The notes under the pieces: generated by a model
The model's database searches: none
Told to the model about the DNA's origin: nothing
What the model saw: the letters and a program-made list of their open reading frames with translations, nothing else
Program-made: the position numbers and the translations under genes
Shown: one piece after another, positions 18,167 through 26,253 of the stretch
Position numbering within the stretch: position 1 is the stretch's first letter
Layout of the letters: each line of letters opens with the position of its first letter
DNA from: Deinococcus cellulosilyticus NBRC 106333 = KACC 11606
GTDB lineage: Bacteria > Deinococcota > Deinococci > Deinococcales > Deinococcaceae
DNA length: 64,000 nt
Assembly (NCBI RefSeq): GCF_007990775.1
Contig: NZ_BJXB01000016.1
Span: 1 to 64,000 of the forward strand
Direction of reading: 5' to 3'

Positions 18167-18805
18167 TCAGTACCCTCTGCTGGCATCCACCAGTTGCTGG
18201 CCTTCCAGCGCACCCAGCAGGTCCTGAGAGGTGACCGGGTGGGAGAACATGGGGTAGTCTTTTTCAATGGCCACCCGCTGTTCCTCTTCACTGGTGGCGG
18301 CCACGCAGTCGGTCAGGGTCAGCACGTTGAAGCCTTTTTCATAGGCAGTACGCATGGTGCTTTCCACACAGCAGTTGGTCAGGAAGCCTGCCAGAGCCAC
18401 ATTCTGCAGGCCTCTGGAGCGCAGGATGAAATCGAGGTTGGTGCTGGAAAAGGCGCACAGACCGCGTTTTCCTTCGATCACAATGTCACCCTGCTGGGGT
18501 TTCAGATCGTCAATGATCTCTGCTCCCCAGGTGCCCTTCACGAAGGCATTGTTGTCCACGACCCCTTTGAGGATGCCGTAAGGCTGAGGGTTCAGTTCTC
18601 CGTAACCAGGGGCGAAAGAAATGGGAGCGTGAATGATCGTAACCCCCTGTTCCCGGGCCTGCTGAACCAGGGCTCGGGTGTTGTCGAGCATGTGCGAGGA
18701 CTCCATGACGCCTTGCACAGCCCCATGCAACGCTCCGCCGGGGGTGGTGAAATCGTTCTGAAATTCGATGAGGACAAGGGCCGTCTTGCTGGGATCTAAC
18801 TTCAT
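18167..18805 (-). CDS. Isochorismatase-family cysteine hydrolase
   Basis: 212 residues. The Asp-Lys-Cys triad of the family is visible as D18 (IEFQNDF), K113 (EGKRG) and C146 (TNCCVEST), with the cis-peptide-type GFLTN turn before the Cys. Such enzymes hydrolyse amide or ester bonds in small molecules (nicotinamide, ureidoacrylate, isochorismate); the substrate cannot be told here. GGGAGG precedes the ATG. It is monocistronic and converges on the terminator at 18129. Confidence 0.88.
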   Translation of the reverse strand: MKLDPSKTALVLIEFQNDFTTPGGALHGAVQGVMESSHMLDNTRALVQQAREQGVTIIHAPISFAPGYGELNPQPYGILKGVVDNNAFVKGTWGAEIIDDLKPQQGDIVIEGKRGLCAFSSTNLDFILRSRGLQNVALAGFLTNCCVESTMRTAYEKGFNVLTLTDCVAATSEEEQRVAIEKDYPMFSHPVTSQDLLGALEGQQLVDASRGY

Positions 18806-19189
18806 CTCTGGCCTCCCATGTTGAATTTTTGAAACGAGTTCATTTTAACACTCCACGGTCAGGTGCAGGTCTGACCTGGGGATTTCCCGCAGGATGGGGA
18901 GAAGAGCACTCCACAGCCGATGTCGACGCAGAAAGCCATCCGCTGTCCGCACAAAAACGGGTTTGCTCACATCAAAGCCAAAAAAGGCTGTCCTGCCCTC
19001 GAGACCACCTCAAACTTTCTGTTGGCCTTGCTGCCAGAGCATCAAAAATCCTTTGCTGAAAGCCGATGGCTGATTGCTTCTTCCACATGCCCTGGTGATG
19101 TTCAGTTCTGACTCAGAAAAGTGGCTGAAGCTGTCCCGGCATCGAAGGGAATCTGCTAAGCTGTTTAAGGCTTTAAAGGGCCTACCGCT
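18806..19189. other. 384-base gap with one dispersed repeat copy
   Basis: No convincing gene is seen. At 18919-18936 lies GATGTCGACGCAGAAAGC, which recurs with one change at 62780-62797. The remainder is low in features; no clear promoter for the following 82-residue gene could be read. Confidence 0.5.
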
Positions 19190-19438
19190 ATGATTCGACT
19201 CGAACTGTGCACCGATCACCTGGACCCTGACACTCGGGAAGCCATTCTCGAAGTGATTTATGAAGAACTGCGCATTGGCCCTGGCATGGTCACTGCAGAT
19301 GGCGACTTTGAACTTCTGCTGAGAAAATGCGGGGAGAGCAGTGAAGACGCCCCATATTTCAAGATCAATGATGCCCTGTTTGCACACGTCACGGCAGACC
19401 GTGTGCGCCAGCTTGTTCGTGCCCGAAAACGCCGATAA
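19190..19438 (+). CDS. Small hypothetical protein
   Basis: 82 residues, MIRLELCTDHLDPDTREAIL..., with an acidic middle and a basic C-terminal end (VRQLVRARKRR) that could contact nucleic acid. No signal peptide or membrane helix. AAAGGG lies 10 bases upstream of the ATG, a weak ribosome site. It has no operon partner and the family is unknown. Confidence 0.5.
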   Translation: MIRLELCTDHLDPDTREAILEVIYEELRIGPGMVTADGDFELLLRKCGESSEDAPYFKINDALFAHVTADRVRQLVRARKRR

Positions 19439-19546
19439 ACCCCAGGCTTCACCGTTCTCAGGCACCTCTTGACCGGGGTGCTTGCTGTCACACCAGCTGA
19501 AACATTTCTGAGTGTATGCTGAGGGATCACAGTGTGAGGTGGTCCG

Positions 19547-21718
19547 ATGAAACGACGCTACTTGTGGATGCTCAGTCTGCTGCTCTGGTCCTGCCAGAGC
19601 ACCTCAACAGGTCAGCCCCCTGTCACCCCTCCAAATCCACCGCCGCCTCCAACGTCTGCTGGCCATCCGATTCTCTTCATCACACAGGTTCCTGTCCGGC
19701 CTGATTTCACCACCATTGGCTCGACATTTGGGAACCATCTGGCAGATGTGCAGAGCGCGACAAGAGGTGGAGACCTGTGGATCAGGTACCCTGACGGTAC
19801 CCTGAAAAACCTCACCAAAGCTGCTGGATATGGCATGGAGGGTTTTCAGGGGGCCAGTTCCATTGCCGTGCGTGATCCCAGTGTGCACTGGGAGGGCAAA
19901 AAGGCCCTGTTCAGCATGGTGGTCGGGTCGGTCACCAAACAGTACGAGGTGAAGACCCACTTCTGGCAGATCTACGAGATCACCGGACTGGGCAAGAACG
20001 AAACCCCCAAAATCACCAGGGTTCCGAACCAGCCTGCAAATTACAACAACGTCTCCCCCATTTATGGCACCGATGACAGAATCATCTTCACCACAGACCG
20101 CCCCAGAAGTGGGGAGGCCCACCTCTACCCACAACTCGACGAATACGAAGAGGCTCCAACGGTCACGGGACTGTGGTCACTGGACCCCTCAAACGGAAAC
20201 CTGAAGCTGCTCAACCATGCCCCAAGTGGAAACTTCACCCCGATCATCGACAGCTTTGGTCGGGTGGTGTTCACCCAGTGGGACCACCTGCAACGGGACC
20301 AGCAAGCCGATGCGGACACTTACGACAGTGCAGATTATGGCACGTTCAATTACACCAGTGAAGCTGCAAATGCAGGCAAAACCACACGCAAGGAGGTTTT
20401 CCCCGAACCCCGTGCTGAAGAGGAGGCAAAAGGAACCAACCTTGACCGTCACACCTTCAACCAGTTCTTCCCGTGGTCCATTCATGAGGATGGAACCGAG
20501 GGTGAGGTGCTGAACCACCTGGGACGCCATGAACTGCATGGTTACATCGGGCGCAGTTTCAATGACGATGACAGCGTCATCGAGTACTACGGTCAGTACA
20601 GCAGGGTGAACCAGAACCGGCTGGAAAGCTTCTTCCAGATCAAAGAGGACCCCACACATCCAGGCTGCTATGTGGGCATCGATGCACCTGAGTTTTCCAC
20701 GCACGCTTCCGGGCAGGTGCTCAGCCTCTGTGCCCCTCCTGGCAAGGCTGCCGACAGCATCAGCGTGACTTACCTGACCCACAGGGACACAGCCAGTTAT
20801 ACTGAACAGGGCAAAACCCCATCAAGCAACCATTCGGGCCACTACCGTGACCCTCTGGTGCTGCAGGACGGCACCCTGATTGCTGCACACACCAGTTACA
20901 CCTATGCAGAAGCCAACAGCGGAAACAGCAAGTACGATTTTCGCCTGAAGACCCTCAAGAAAAACACCAGTGGGTACTTCGTGTCAGACCAGCCTTTGAC
21001 CTCGGGAATTCAGGAGAGCATCACCTACTGGGACCCGGACAGGAAAATCAGTTACTCCGGTCCGCTCTGGGAACTGCAGCCTGTGGAGGTCAAAAGCCGC
21101 CCACGTCCCACGAAATTGCAGGCAAAGCTTCCTGCCCCGGAGAAGAATGTCTTCAGCAAAGCAGGGGTCGATGTTGCTGCCTTCCAGGCGTACCTGAAAG
21201 CCAACAACCTGGCCCTGGCAGTGGTGCGCAATGTCACCACCCGCGACCGACTGGACAAACAGCAACCCTTCAACCTCAGGGTTCCAGGGGGCGTGCAAAG
21301 TGCCACAGCCTCAGGCAAAGTGTACGACGTGAGCTTCCTGCAACTGTTTCAGGCCGACCAGATTCGCGGCCTTGGAGGCATGGCAAGCCCGAAACCCGGA
21401 CGGCGCGTTCTGGCCCAGGAATTGCATGACGCATCAGCCCTGACGGCCAATGGTGGAAGCAATTTCATTCAGGTGGCAAAAGATGGCTCTGTGGCGGCCT
21501 TCTTTCCTGTGAATCGGGCCACCACCTGGCAACTGACCGATCCCAACAAGCAGGGCGTGGTCCGGGAAAGGTACTGGCTCACCTTCCAACCCGGTGAGAT
21601 CCGGGTGTGCTCCTCTTGCCATGGACTTTCTTCCAAAGACCAGATGGGAAGAGCAGAACCCATGAACGAACCCCAGGCGCTTTACCAGCTTCTGGTGAAC
21701 TGGAAAGCAAAACAGTGA
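19547..21718 (+). CDS. Large lipoprotein with HzsA-like fold and C-terminal CXXCH haem motif
   Basis: 723 residues. A signal peptide with a lipobox-like LLLWSC (Cys16) is followed by a Pro-rich linker. Residues ~40-560 carry propeller-like repeats (GGDLWIRYPDGTLKNLT, GLWSLDPSNGNLKLL, DPLVLQDGTLIAAHT) of the kind seen in TolB and in the family related to hydrazine synthase alpha subunit. Near residue 695 a single CSSCH motif should bind covalent haem c, followed by a Met-containing tail. A one-haem, propeller-bearing surface protein suggests extracytoplasmic redox function, but no partner cytochrome gene is adjacent. The HzsA relation is from layout, not search. Confidence 0.7.
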   Translation: MKRRYLWMLSLLLWSCQSTSTGQPPVTPPNPPPPPTSAGHPILFITQVPVRPDFTTIGSTFGNHLADVQSATRGGDLWIRYPDGTLKNLTKAAGYGMEGFQGASSIAVRDPSVHWEGKKALFSMVVGSVTKQYEVKTHFWQIYEITGLGKNETPKITRVPNQPANYNNVSPIYGTDDRIIFTTDRPRSGEAHLYPQLDEYEEAPTVTGLWSLDPSNGNLKLLNHAPSGNFTPIIDSFGRVVFTQWDHLQRDQQADADTYDSADYGTFNYTSEAANAGKTTRKEVFPEPRAEEEAKGTNLDRHTFNQFFPWSIHEDGTEGEVLNHLGRHELHGYIGRSFNDDDSVIEYYGQYSRVNQNRLESFFQIKEDPTHPGCYVGIDAPEFSTHASGQVLSLCAPPGKAADSISVTYLTHRDTASYTEQGKTPSSNHSGHYRDPLVLQDGTLIAAHTSYTYAEANSGNSKYDFRLKTLKKNTSGYFVSDQPLTSGIQESITYWDPDRKISYSGPLWELQPVEVKSRPRPTKLQAKLPAPEKNVFSKAGVDVAAFQAYLKANNLALAVVRNVTTRDRLDKQQPFNLRVPGGVQSATASGKVYDVSFLQLFQADQIRGLGGMASPKPGRRVLAQELHDASALTANGGSNFIQVAKDGSVAAFFPVNRATTWQLTDPNKQGVVRERYWLTFQPGEIRVCSSCHGLSSKDQMGRAEPMNEPQALYQLLVNWKAKQ

Positions 21719-21760
21719 TGCATTTGAACCCCTGATCACAGGGCATGAATTGAAGGTGTG

Positions 21761-21807
21761 CAGTTCACAGCGAGTTTCCATGTGTCATCCGGGCTCGCTG
21801 TGAACTG
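21761..21807. repeat. Perfect 14-bp inverted repeat between convergent genes
   Basis: CAGTTCACAGCGAG (21761-21774) and CTCGCTGTGAACTG (21794-21807) are perfect inverse copies around a 19-base loop. A third, partial copy GCTGTGAACTGTCC follows at 21855. No T run follows, so it is not a standard terminator. Confidence 0.6.
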
Positions 21808-21880
21808 TCTTGCCCTGACCACGTGCTTGCGGGACGGCCCGCGTCGCACTGGGCGCTGTGAACTGTCCACTGTTGCCTTC

Positions 21881-22429
21881 TCAGAACAACCGGGTGATGG
21901 CATACCAGAGGTTGTCTCTGGCCTGCTTCTCAAAGCGGTCAAAGAAATAATCGGTGATGTAGATGCGTTTGCGGCTGTAGAAACTGAGCAGCACCTGCTT
22001 GCGTTTCACGGCGTAAACCAGTTTGGGGACGTAACTGTACTCCTGCCTGATCTGATCGTTGTACTCCAGAAAGCGCTCCCTGGGCTGCCCGAAGATGCTG
22101 AGGTCGAGGTCCAGCATGTGGGCCTCAATGGGGTACTGGGGTTCATCGCCGTGCTTGGTGACCAGAATCAGACGTTCCACCTGGTGGATGATGTTGCTGG
22201 GGTACTCAAGTTCTCGCATCCAGGAGGTGAAGAGTTCTGCGCTTTTCTCCTCGTTGTCGTTGCGCTTCGGGTCATAGACCAGATCGTGGCCCCAGATGGC
22301 GAATTCAATTTCATGTTCGGTGATGCGCGCCTCTTTCATCAGGGCCAGCATCTCCTGGATGTGGGTCAGGTTGTGGTATGCCCGGTGGGGTTCGTTGAGG
22401 TGAGGCAGGCATCGGTCGAAGAGTTCCAT
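21881..22429 (-). CDS. HD-superfamily metal-dependent phosphohydrolase
   Basis: 182 residues. The order of motifs fits the predicted HD hydrolase group COG4339: H19-x4-H23 as YHNLTH, the HD pair in WGHDLVYD, then a later Asp in LDLDLSIFG. It probably binds divalent metal and cleaves a phosphoester; the substrate is unknown. A TATGAT hexamer lies 5 bases upstream of the ATG, with GAGG between, so the message may be nearly leaderless. It stands alone on its strand. Confidence 0.8.
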   Translation of the reverse strand: MELFDRCLPHLNEPHRAYHNLTHIQEMLALMKEARITEHEIEFAIWGHDLVYDPKRNDNEEKSAELFTSWMRELEYPSNIIHQVERLILVTKHGDEPQYPIEAHMLDLDLSIFGQPRERFLEYNDQIRQEYSYVPKLVYAVKRKQVLLSFYSRKRIYITDYFFDRFEKQARDNLWYAITRLF

Positions 22430-22524
22430 GCCTCATCATAGCGGGCCTCCCCGCTTCCTTATCTGAAACTCACCTGAGCGCAGCAGAATATGGAGGAAAA
22501 GTGCTGTAAACGGAGGATTCGATT

Positions 22525-23145
22525 TTGAAGACCACTCAAGCCACATTGTTTGCCGTGTTGACCCTGCTTGCTGGAGGGGCTGGAGGGTACCTCCTGAAAG
22601 CACAGCAGTCCCAGCCCACTGCCGCAGATGTGGTGTTCGCCCAGGACATGATGACCCACCATTCTCAGGCGGTGGACATGGCCAACCGCATCTATGTGAG
22701 GCTGCTGGCAGAGCAAAAACTCTCCCAGCAGGATGAATTCATGAAGTACCTGTCTTATGACATCATCACCAGCCAGAGCAACCAGAATGGACAGATGCTG
22801 GGCTGGCTCTCCCTTTGGAACAAGCCCGCCACCAATCCCAGTCCGATGGACATGCAGGCGATGGGCATGGCCACGCCAGAACAGGTCGCGGCCCTGAGCT
22901 CCCTGCCCCTGAATGAGGCCAAAACCAGCTTTCTGCAGCTGATGATCCGCCACCATCAGGGCGGTGTGATGATGGCCGAAGATGCCCTGAAAAGTGCCCG
23001 AACGGATGTGGTGAAAAACATGGCCCAGCGTGTGGTGCAGGCACAGACCAGCGAAATCGAGGGCATGAAATCCATGCTGGAGAAACTCAATGCTGAGCCA
23101 CTGCCCGATCTGGAGGACATGCCAGGCATGGAACACGGTCACTGA
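22525..23145 (+). CDS. DUF305 family protein, probable copper-related
   Basis: 206 residues, starting at a TTG with CGGAGGA 8 bases upstream. An N-terminal hydrophobic anchor (residues ~6-25) is followed by the DUF305 pattern twice: DVVFAQDMMTHHSQAVDMA and QLMIRHHQGGVMMAEDAL, both ferritin-like helices carrying HH and Met pairs. The C-terminus is Met/His rich (MPGMEHGH). DUF305 proteins are linked to copper handling in several bacteria. It converges on the copper-type operon at 23.2-25.3 kb, sharing a terminator with it. Confidence 0.88.
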   Translation: MKTTQATLFAVLTLLAGGAGGYLLKAQQSQPTAADVVFAQDMMTHHSQAVDMANRIYVRLLAEQKLSQQDEFMKYLSYDIITSQSNQNGQMLGWLSLWNKPATNPSPMDMQAMGMATPEQVAALSSLPLNEAKTSFLQLMIRHHQGGVMMAEDALKSARTDVVKNMAQRVVQAQTSEIEGMKSMLEKLNAEPLPDLEDMPGMEHGH

Positions 23146-23166
23146 GGGTTCAACACCCCGTGGAAA

Positions 23167-23194
23167 AGAAGCCAGGGCTCGCGTCCTGGCTTCT
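23167..23194. terminator. Bidirectional terminator between DUF305 gene and copper operon
   Basis: AGAAGCCAGG (23167-23176) and CCTGGCTTCT (23185-23194) pair over an 8-base loop. It sits in the 77-base gap between converging genes; T runs are modest on both sides. Confidence 0.65.
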
Positions 23195-23222
23195 CCTTCC
23201 ATGTTGGCGAACCACCCACGCT

Positions 23223-23654
23223 TCAGTGGCTGTGGTCGTGGCCATCTTCCGAGCCACCTGTGCCCTCTGCCCGCACCACCCACTGGAGGGTGAAGGCATT
23301 GAACTCTGCTCCAGCCTGGGGTTTACCAGACAGAACCAGGGTGTAGGCTCCACTGGCTGGGAACTTGATGGTGGCTTTCAGGTGGTTTTTGTCGGTCAGG
23401 AGTTTCGGATTGCTCTGGGCTTTGGCCCCTTCCTTGTAGGCCCCCGCATAAACCTTGAGGGTGCAGAGGCAGTTTTTCAGGGTGATGGGTATGCCCCCTT
23501 TCTGGTTCACTTCAAACCACGTGACGTTGCTTCCCACCACGGGAGCATCGTCGGGTTCGATGTGGATCAGGGCACCCACGTTTCCATCTTTCTCAATGTC
23601 ATGGGCCAGCACCGGAGTGAAGCCCAGAAGCAGCAGGAGAAGCCATTTTTTCAT
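23223..23654 (-). CDS. Periplasmic hypothetical protein with His-rich tail
   Basis: 143 residues from the ATG at 23654, which overlaps the stop of the upstream membrane protein gene (ATGA); the frame runs further upstream but overlaps that gene. The signal peptide MKKWLLLLLLGFTPVLAHD leaves a mature N-terminal His, a known copper-brace position. The mature part is a beta-sandwich-like domain with a CLC pair, and the C-terminus ends HDHSH. Metal binding in the periplasm is the likely role, together with the YcnI-like and ferric-reductase-like neighbours. Confidence 0.75.
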   Translation of the reverse strand: MKKWLLLLLLGFTPVLAHDIEKDGNVGALIHIEPDDAPVVGSNVTWFEVNQKGGIPITLKNCLCTLKVYAGAYKEGAKAQSNPKLLTDKNHLKATIKFPASGAYTLVLSGKPQAGAEFNAFTLQWVVRAEGTGGSEDGHDHSH

Positions 23655-24247
23655 GCGGTTTTTTCCTTTCTGGTACGCCAGACGAAGAGGACAACGGTCA
23701 ACAGGATCAGCAGAACGGAGGTCCATTTCAGGGGGTCCAGACCAAAGTGCACGCCCATCCAGAGGGTGTGAGCAAGGGCCATCAGTGTGAGGGGTGGACC
23801 CAGGCGGTGCAGGGTCTTCCAGTGTTTGCCCATCAGGCGCATGGCGGTGTTTGTTGAGGTGAGGGTGAGGGGAACAAAGCCGATCAGGGCCACAATCCCG
23901 GCCCAGGTGGCCCACCAGTCCGGTTTGCTGAGAAATGCCATGCTCTCCCAGTCCCCATCAAAGACCGCCTGATAAGCAAGCCAGGTGTGAATCGCTGAGA
24001 AGACAAAAGCAGAAACCCCCAGCATCCTGCGCTGCCTGAGCAGTTTCAGGGGTCGGGCGACCAGCACCAGCAGCAGACAGGCCACAGCGAACCACCCGTA
24101 CACCTCACTCTGCCTCTGCTCGAAAGTGTGGGAGTTCTGGGTGTAAAGCGCCCTCAGGACCCCCTCTGAAATCAGAGGGAGGCCCAGCAGCAGTGCCCAG
24201 CAGGAGACGGTTCTTGCAGAGGTTCGGGTGGTCATGAAAGCCCGCAT
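23651..24247 (-). CDS. Ferric-reductase-like membrane protein
   Basis: 198 residues with about six hydrophobic segments and His residues placed as in ferric-reductase-like / MsrQ-type transmembrane domains: AIHTWLAY, TLHRLGP and LALAHTLWM-type positions. These would bind haem b and pass electrons across the membrane. The start ATG directly follows the TAA of the YcnI-like gene. The context suggests reduction of copper or of a thioether on an exported protein. Assignment to MsrQ proper is uncertain because no msrP is adjacent. Confidence 0.72.
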   Translation of the reverse strand: MRAFMTTRTSARTVSCWALLLGLPLISEGVLRALYTQNSHTFEQRQSEVYGWFAVACLLLVLVARPLKLLRQRRMLGVSAFVFSAIHTWLAYQAVFDGDWESMAFLSKPDWWATWAGIVALIGFVPLTLTSTNTAMRLMGKHWKTLHRLGPPLTLMALAHTLWMGVHFGLDPLKWTSVLLILLTVVLFVWRTRKEKTA

Positions 24248-24691
24248 TTACTTCAGGGTGGTCTTGCTGGCAGGGGTGTCTGCAGAGGAATCATCCCAGG
24301 CCACGGTGGTGCCATCTGCGTAGGTCTGGTAGACCTTCCAGCTCAGGGTTCCCGTGCCTGCAGGATTGGTGGCACTGAAGAAGAACCGGGCAAATTCCAT
24401 GGGTTCCAGATTCCCGGTCCAGGTCACTGACGTGACCCGACCATTGGCATCTTTTTCCATCGTGCGGGTCCAGCCTGGAAGCTGCAGAAAGCGGGTGATT
24501 TTGACCCCATCGGGAATGAGCATGCGGATCTGGGTGGTGGCGCTGTCTTTCTCTACGGGAACCTGCAGACGGTAGGTTTCGGATTTTCCGGCGAGGCTCT
24601 CGGTGGCTCCGGATTCGGTTTTGACGGTGGCGTGGGCGAATGCAACAGAAAGCAGCAGCGCAAGGCTGACAGAAACGATTTTTTTCAACAT
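24248..24691 (-). CDS. YcnI/DUF1775 copper-binding exported protein
   Basis: 147 residues from the ATG at 24691, selected for the signal peptide MLKKIVSVSLALLLSVAFAHA and the AGGACAGG site; a longer frame upstream adds an unlikely extension. Cleavage would expose a His (AHATVKTESGATESLAG), the first copper ligand in YcnI proteins, and the body shows the DUF1775 pattern YRLQVPVEKDSATTQIRMLIPDGV. YcnI chaperones copper outside the membrane. It is followed at once by the reductase-like and His-tail genes. Confidence 0.82.
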   Translation of the reverse strand: MLKKIVSVSLALLLSVAFAHATVKTESGATESLAGKSETYRLQVPVEKDSATTQIRMLIPDGVKITRFLQLPGWTRTMEKDANGRVTSVTWTGNLEPMEFARFFFSATNPAGTGTLSWKVYQTYADGTTVAWDDSSADTPASKTTLK

Positions 24692-24803
24692 GTTGACCTG
24701 TCCTTTGAAGATGAGCGTCTGAAGATGAAAGAGGGCATCAGGATGCACCTGCCCACAGCCCTGTGGCTGCGCGACACAACAGGTGGACGATACAAATCAG
24801 AAT

Positions 24804-25265
24804 TCAGGAGGACAGGTGAACAGGGGGTCCGCGCGCTGTGGCCCGCAACAGATCTGCCAGATACTGATCTGGAACCAGTCTGGACATCTGGAACCCTCCC
24901 CGGATGGGCACAGGCAACACAAATCCACCCGGCACTTCAGAGACCATTGGCATGCAACAGGAGCAGTCGTGGTTCTGGTGTTTTCCTGCAGGGATCGATG
25001 TGGAGCCAGCGTTGGATTCCGTTGCTGACTCAGCCGTCTGGTGCCCATTGTGGTTTGATGCCCCACCCTGATGGTCATGGGACCCATGTTGATGCACCGC
25101 AGGCTCAGATTGCACCTCAAGGGGATTGCAGGCCATGTGGTGGTCTGGGGACACAGCCATCAGCAGTTCGTGTTTCTGGTGCAGAGGGACCTGCATCAGA
25201 AACAGCAGTGCTGCCAGAAGCTGTAGGGTGCTGGACCACCTGAGCATGCTGGCATGATGCCACAT
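24804..25265 (-). CDS. His/Cys-rich exported protein, probable metal sensor or scavenger
   Basis: 153 residues (start at 25265 or Met7). A hydrophobic N-terminus (TLQLLAALLFLMQVPL) is followed by a His-rich middle (HHMACN, HQHGSHDHQGGASNHNGHQ) and the cluster HDCSCCMP, as in DUF2946-like small copper proteins. The gene heads the minus-strand cluster with the YcnI-like protein 112 bases downstream. It likely binds copper or another soft metal; it could be wrong in frame at the C-terminus but its composition fits the cluster. Confidence 0.62.
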   Translation of the reverse strand: MWHHASMLRWSSTLQLLAALLFLMQVPLHQKHELLMAVSPDHHMACNPLEVQSEPAVHQHGSHDHQGGASNHNGHQTAESATESNAGSTSIPAGKHQNHDCSCCMPMVSEVPGGFVLPVPIRGGFQMSRLVPDQYLADLLRATARGPPVHLSS

Positions 25266-25409
25266 TTTGATGAAGGTTGCTGAGGGCCATCGGTACTGCA
25301 GGGGTCCGGTGTATCCCTTATCGGCCCAGTCACGAGAGCTATCTCATGGACTGCTTCCTGACCAGAGGGGTCCGGATCTGTGGGCCTGGGCCTGCCGCTG
25401 CTGAGGGGC

Positions 25410-25437
25410 TTGACCTCCCTGCTGGAATCGGTATGAT
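25410..25437 (+). promoter_or_regulatory. Promoter of the cobalamin riboswitch transcript
   Basis: TTGACC (25410-25415), a 16-base spacer and TATGAT (25432-25437). The predicted start is near 25444, four bases before the conserved GGTGCC of the aptamer. Confidence 0.75.
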
Positions 25438-25443
25438 GTTCAT

Positions 25444-25602
25444 GTCTGGTGCCTGATCGGGCACGGCATACAAGAAGTTGATTTTTGTATGTGGCTGGGG
25501 AACGCCGGTGAAGTGTGCATGCCACACCAGTCCGGGACTGACGCGCAGCGGTGACCTGTTCCTGCAAAAGGTTCTGGGAAGTCCGAATGCCAGCCAGATG
25601 TG
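25444..25602 (+). ncRNA. Cobalamin (AdoCbl) riboswitch upstream of nrdIEF
   Basis: The conserved order of a B12 element is present on the plus strand: GGTGCC near the 5' end (25448), GGGGAACGCCGGTGAA at 25497-25512 (consensus GGGAA..CGGTGAA), a small variable hairpin GTGTG-CATGC-CACAC, TCCGGGACTGACGCGCAGCGG (a few bases off the usual CCGGGACTGCCGCGCAACTG), then the B12-box-like AGTCCGAATGCCAGCCAGAT to about 25599. Such elements bind adenosyl- or another cobalamin and shut off downstream genes. A terminator follows at 25717 before nrdI. Cobalamin control of a B12-free RNR is known in Streptomyces. Confidence 0.85.
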
Positions 25603-25716
25603 CGCCTCGCGTCATGGGCACGCCTGAAGACCGTTGGTCTGAAGCGTGAATTCAACCCATCGCTTCCAGAAAAGAGCGACATGGTCTTTGTGCTGCAATC
25701 CCAACCTCAATAGCTG

Positions 25717-25748
25717 CTGGCAGTCTGGCTGCCAGTGTTTTCGTTTTT
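25717..25748 (+). terminator. Attenuator terminator between riboswitch and nrdI
   Basis: CTGGCAG-TCTGG-CTGCCAG is followed by TGTTTTCGTTTTT. It lies 115 bases after the B12 box and 55 before nrdI, the place expected of a ligand-controlled terminator. Confidence 0.75.
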
Positions 25749-25802
25749 CCACCTGATGCCTGAATCCAGGAGGGGTGGGTCATTCATGCATCTGGAGTTC
25801 AC

Positions 25803-26192
25803 ATGTTGCTGGTTTATGCCTCCAAAACAGGAAACACACAGCGTTTCGTCCAGAAACTCGGGGAAATCCGGTCCCTGAGGATTCTCACAGGTGAGGAGCA
25901 GGTGGATGAGCCCTGCATCTTGCTCACTTACACCACTGGATTTGGGCAGGTGCCACCAGAAGTGGAGCAGTTTGTTCTGCACAATGCCCTGTGGATTCGG
26001 GGGGTTGCTGCCAGTGGGAACCGCAACTGGGGAACGCGTTTTGCCCGATCTGCAGATGTGCTCTCTGAACGGCTGGGGGTTCCCGTGGTGTACCGATTTG
26101 AATTGTCTGGAAGGCCCACAGATGTGGTGCACTTTAGAGCACTTTACAGAGAAATAAGAGGTTCCCAGCTTACGGGGACGATTTTGAAATAA
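25803..26192 (+). CDS. nrdI: Flavodoxin-like class Ib RNR activating protein
   Basis: 129 residues. NrdI reduces oxygen to the oxidant that assembles the Mn(III)2-tyrosyl radical on NrdF. The FMN phosphate loop appears as VYASKTGNTQRF, and GFGQVPPEVEQF plus AASGNRNWG are the other two FMN loops of the family. An ATG at 25803 follows GGAG at 25793 at normal spacing. It is the first gene of the nrdI-nrdE-nrdF unit under the cobalamin riboswitch. No nrdH redoxin gene is present. Confidence 0.92.
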   Translation: MLLVYASKTGNTQRFVQKLGEIRSLRILTGEEQVDEPCILLTYTTGFGQVPPEVEQFVLHNALWIRGVAASGNRNWGTRFARSADVLSERLGVPVVYRFELSGRPTDVVHFRALYREIRGSQLTGTILK

Positions 26193-26253
26193 AAGGATTC
26201 ATTCGAATCCTTTTATTTGACTGATCAACGCAGCAAAGAAGGAGTGAAGGGTC

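Noticed and set aside
23655..23915. Longer start for the AHD-type exported protein
   Set aside because: The extra 87 codons overlap the reductase-like gene and precede an obvious signal peptide with an ATGA junction.
25196..25713. Possible broken gene in the nrdI upstream region (several short frames on both strands; two plus-strand frames look protein-like)
   Set aside because: The conserved parts are explained by the cobalamin riboswitch, and no frame has a ribosome site or family signs.
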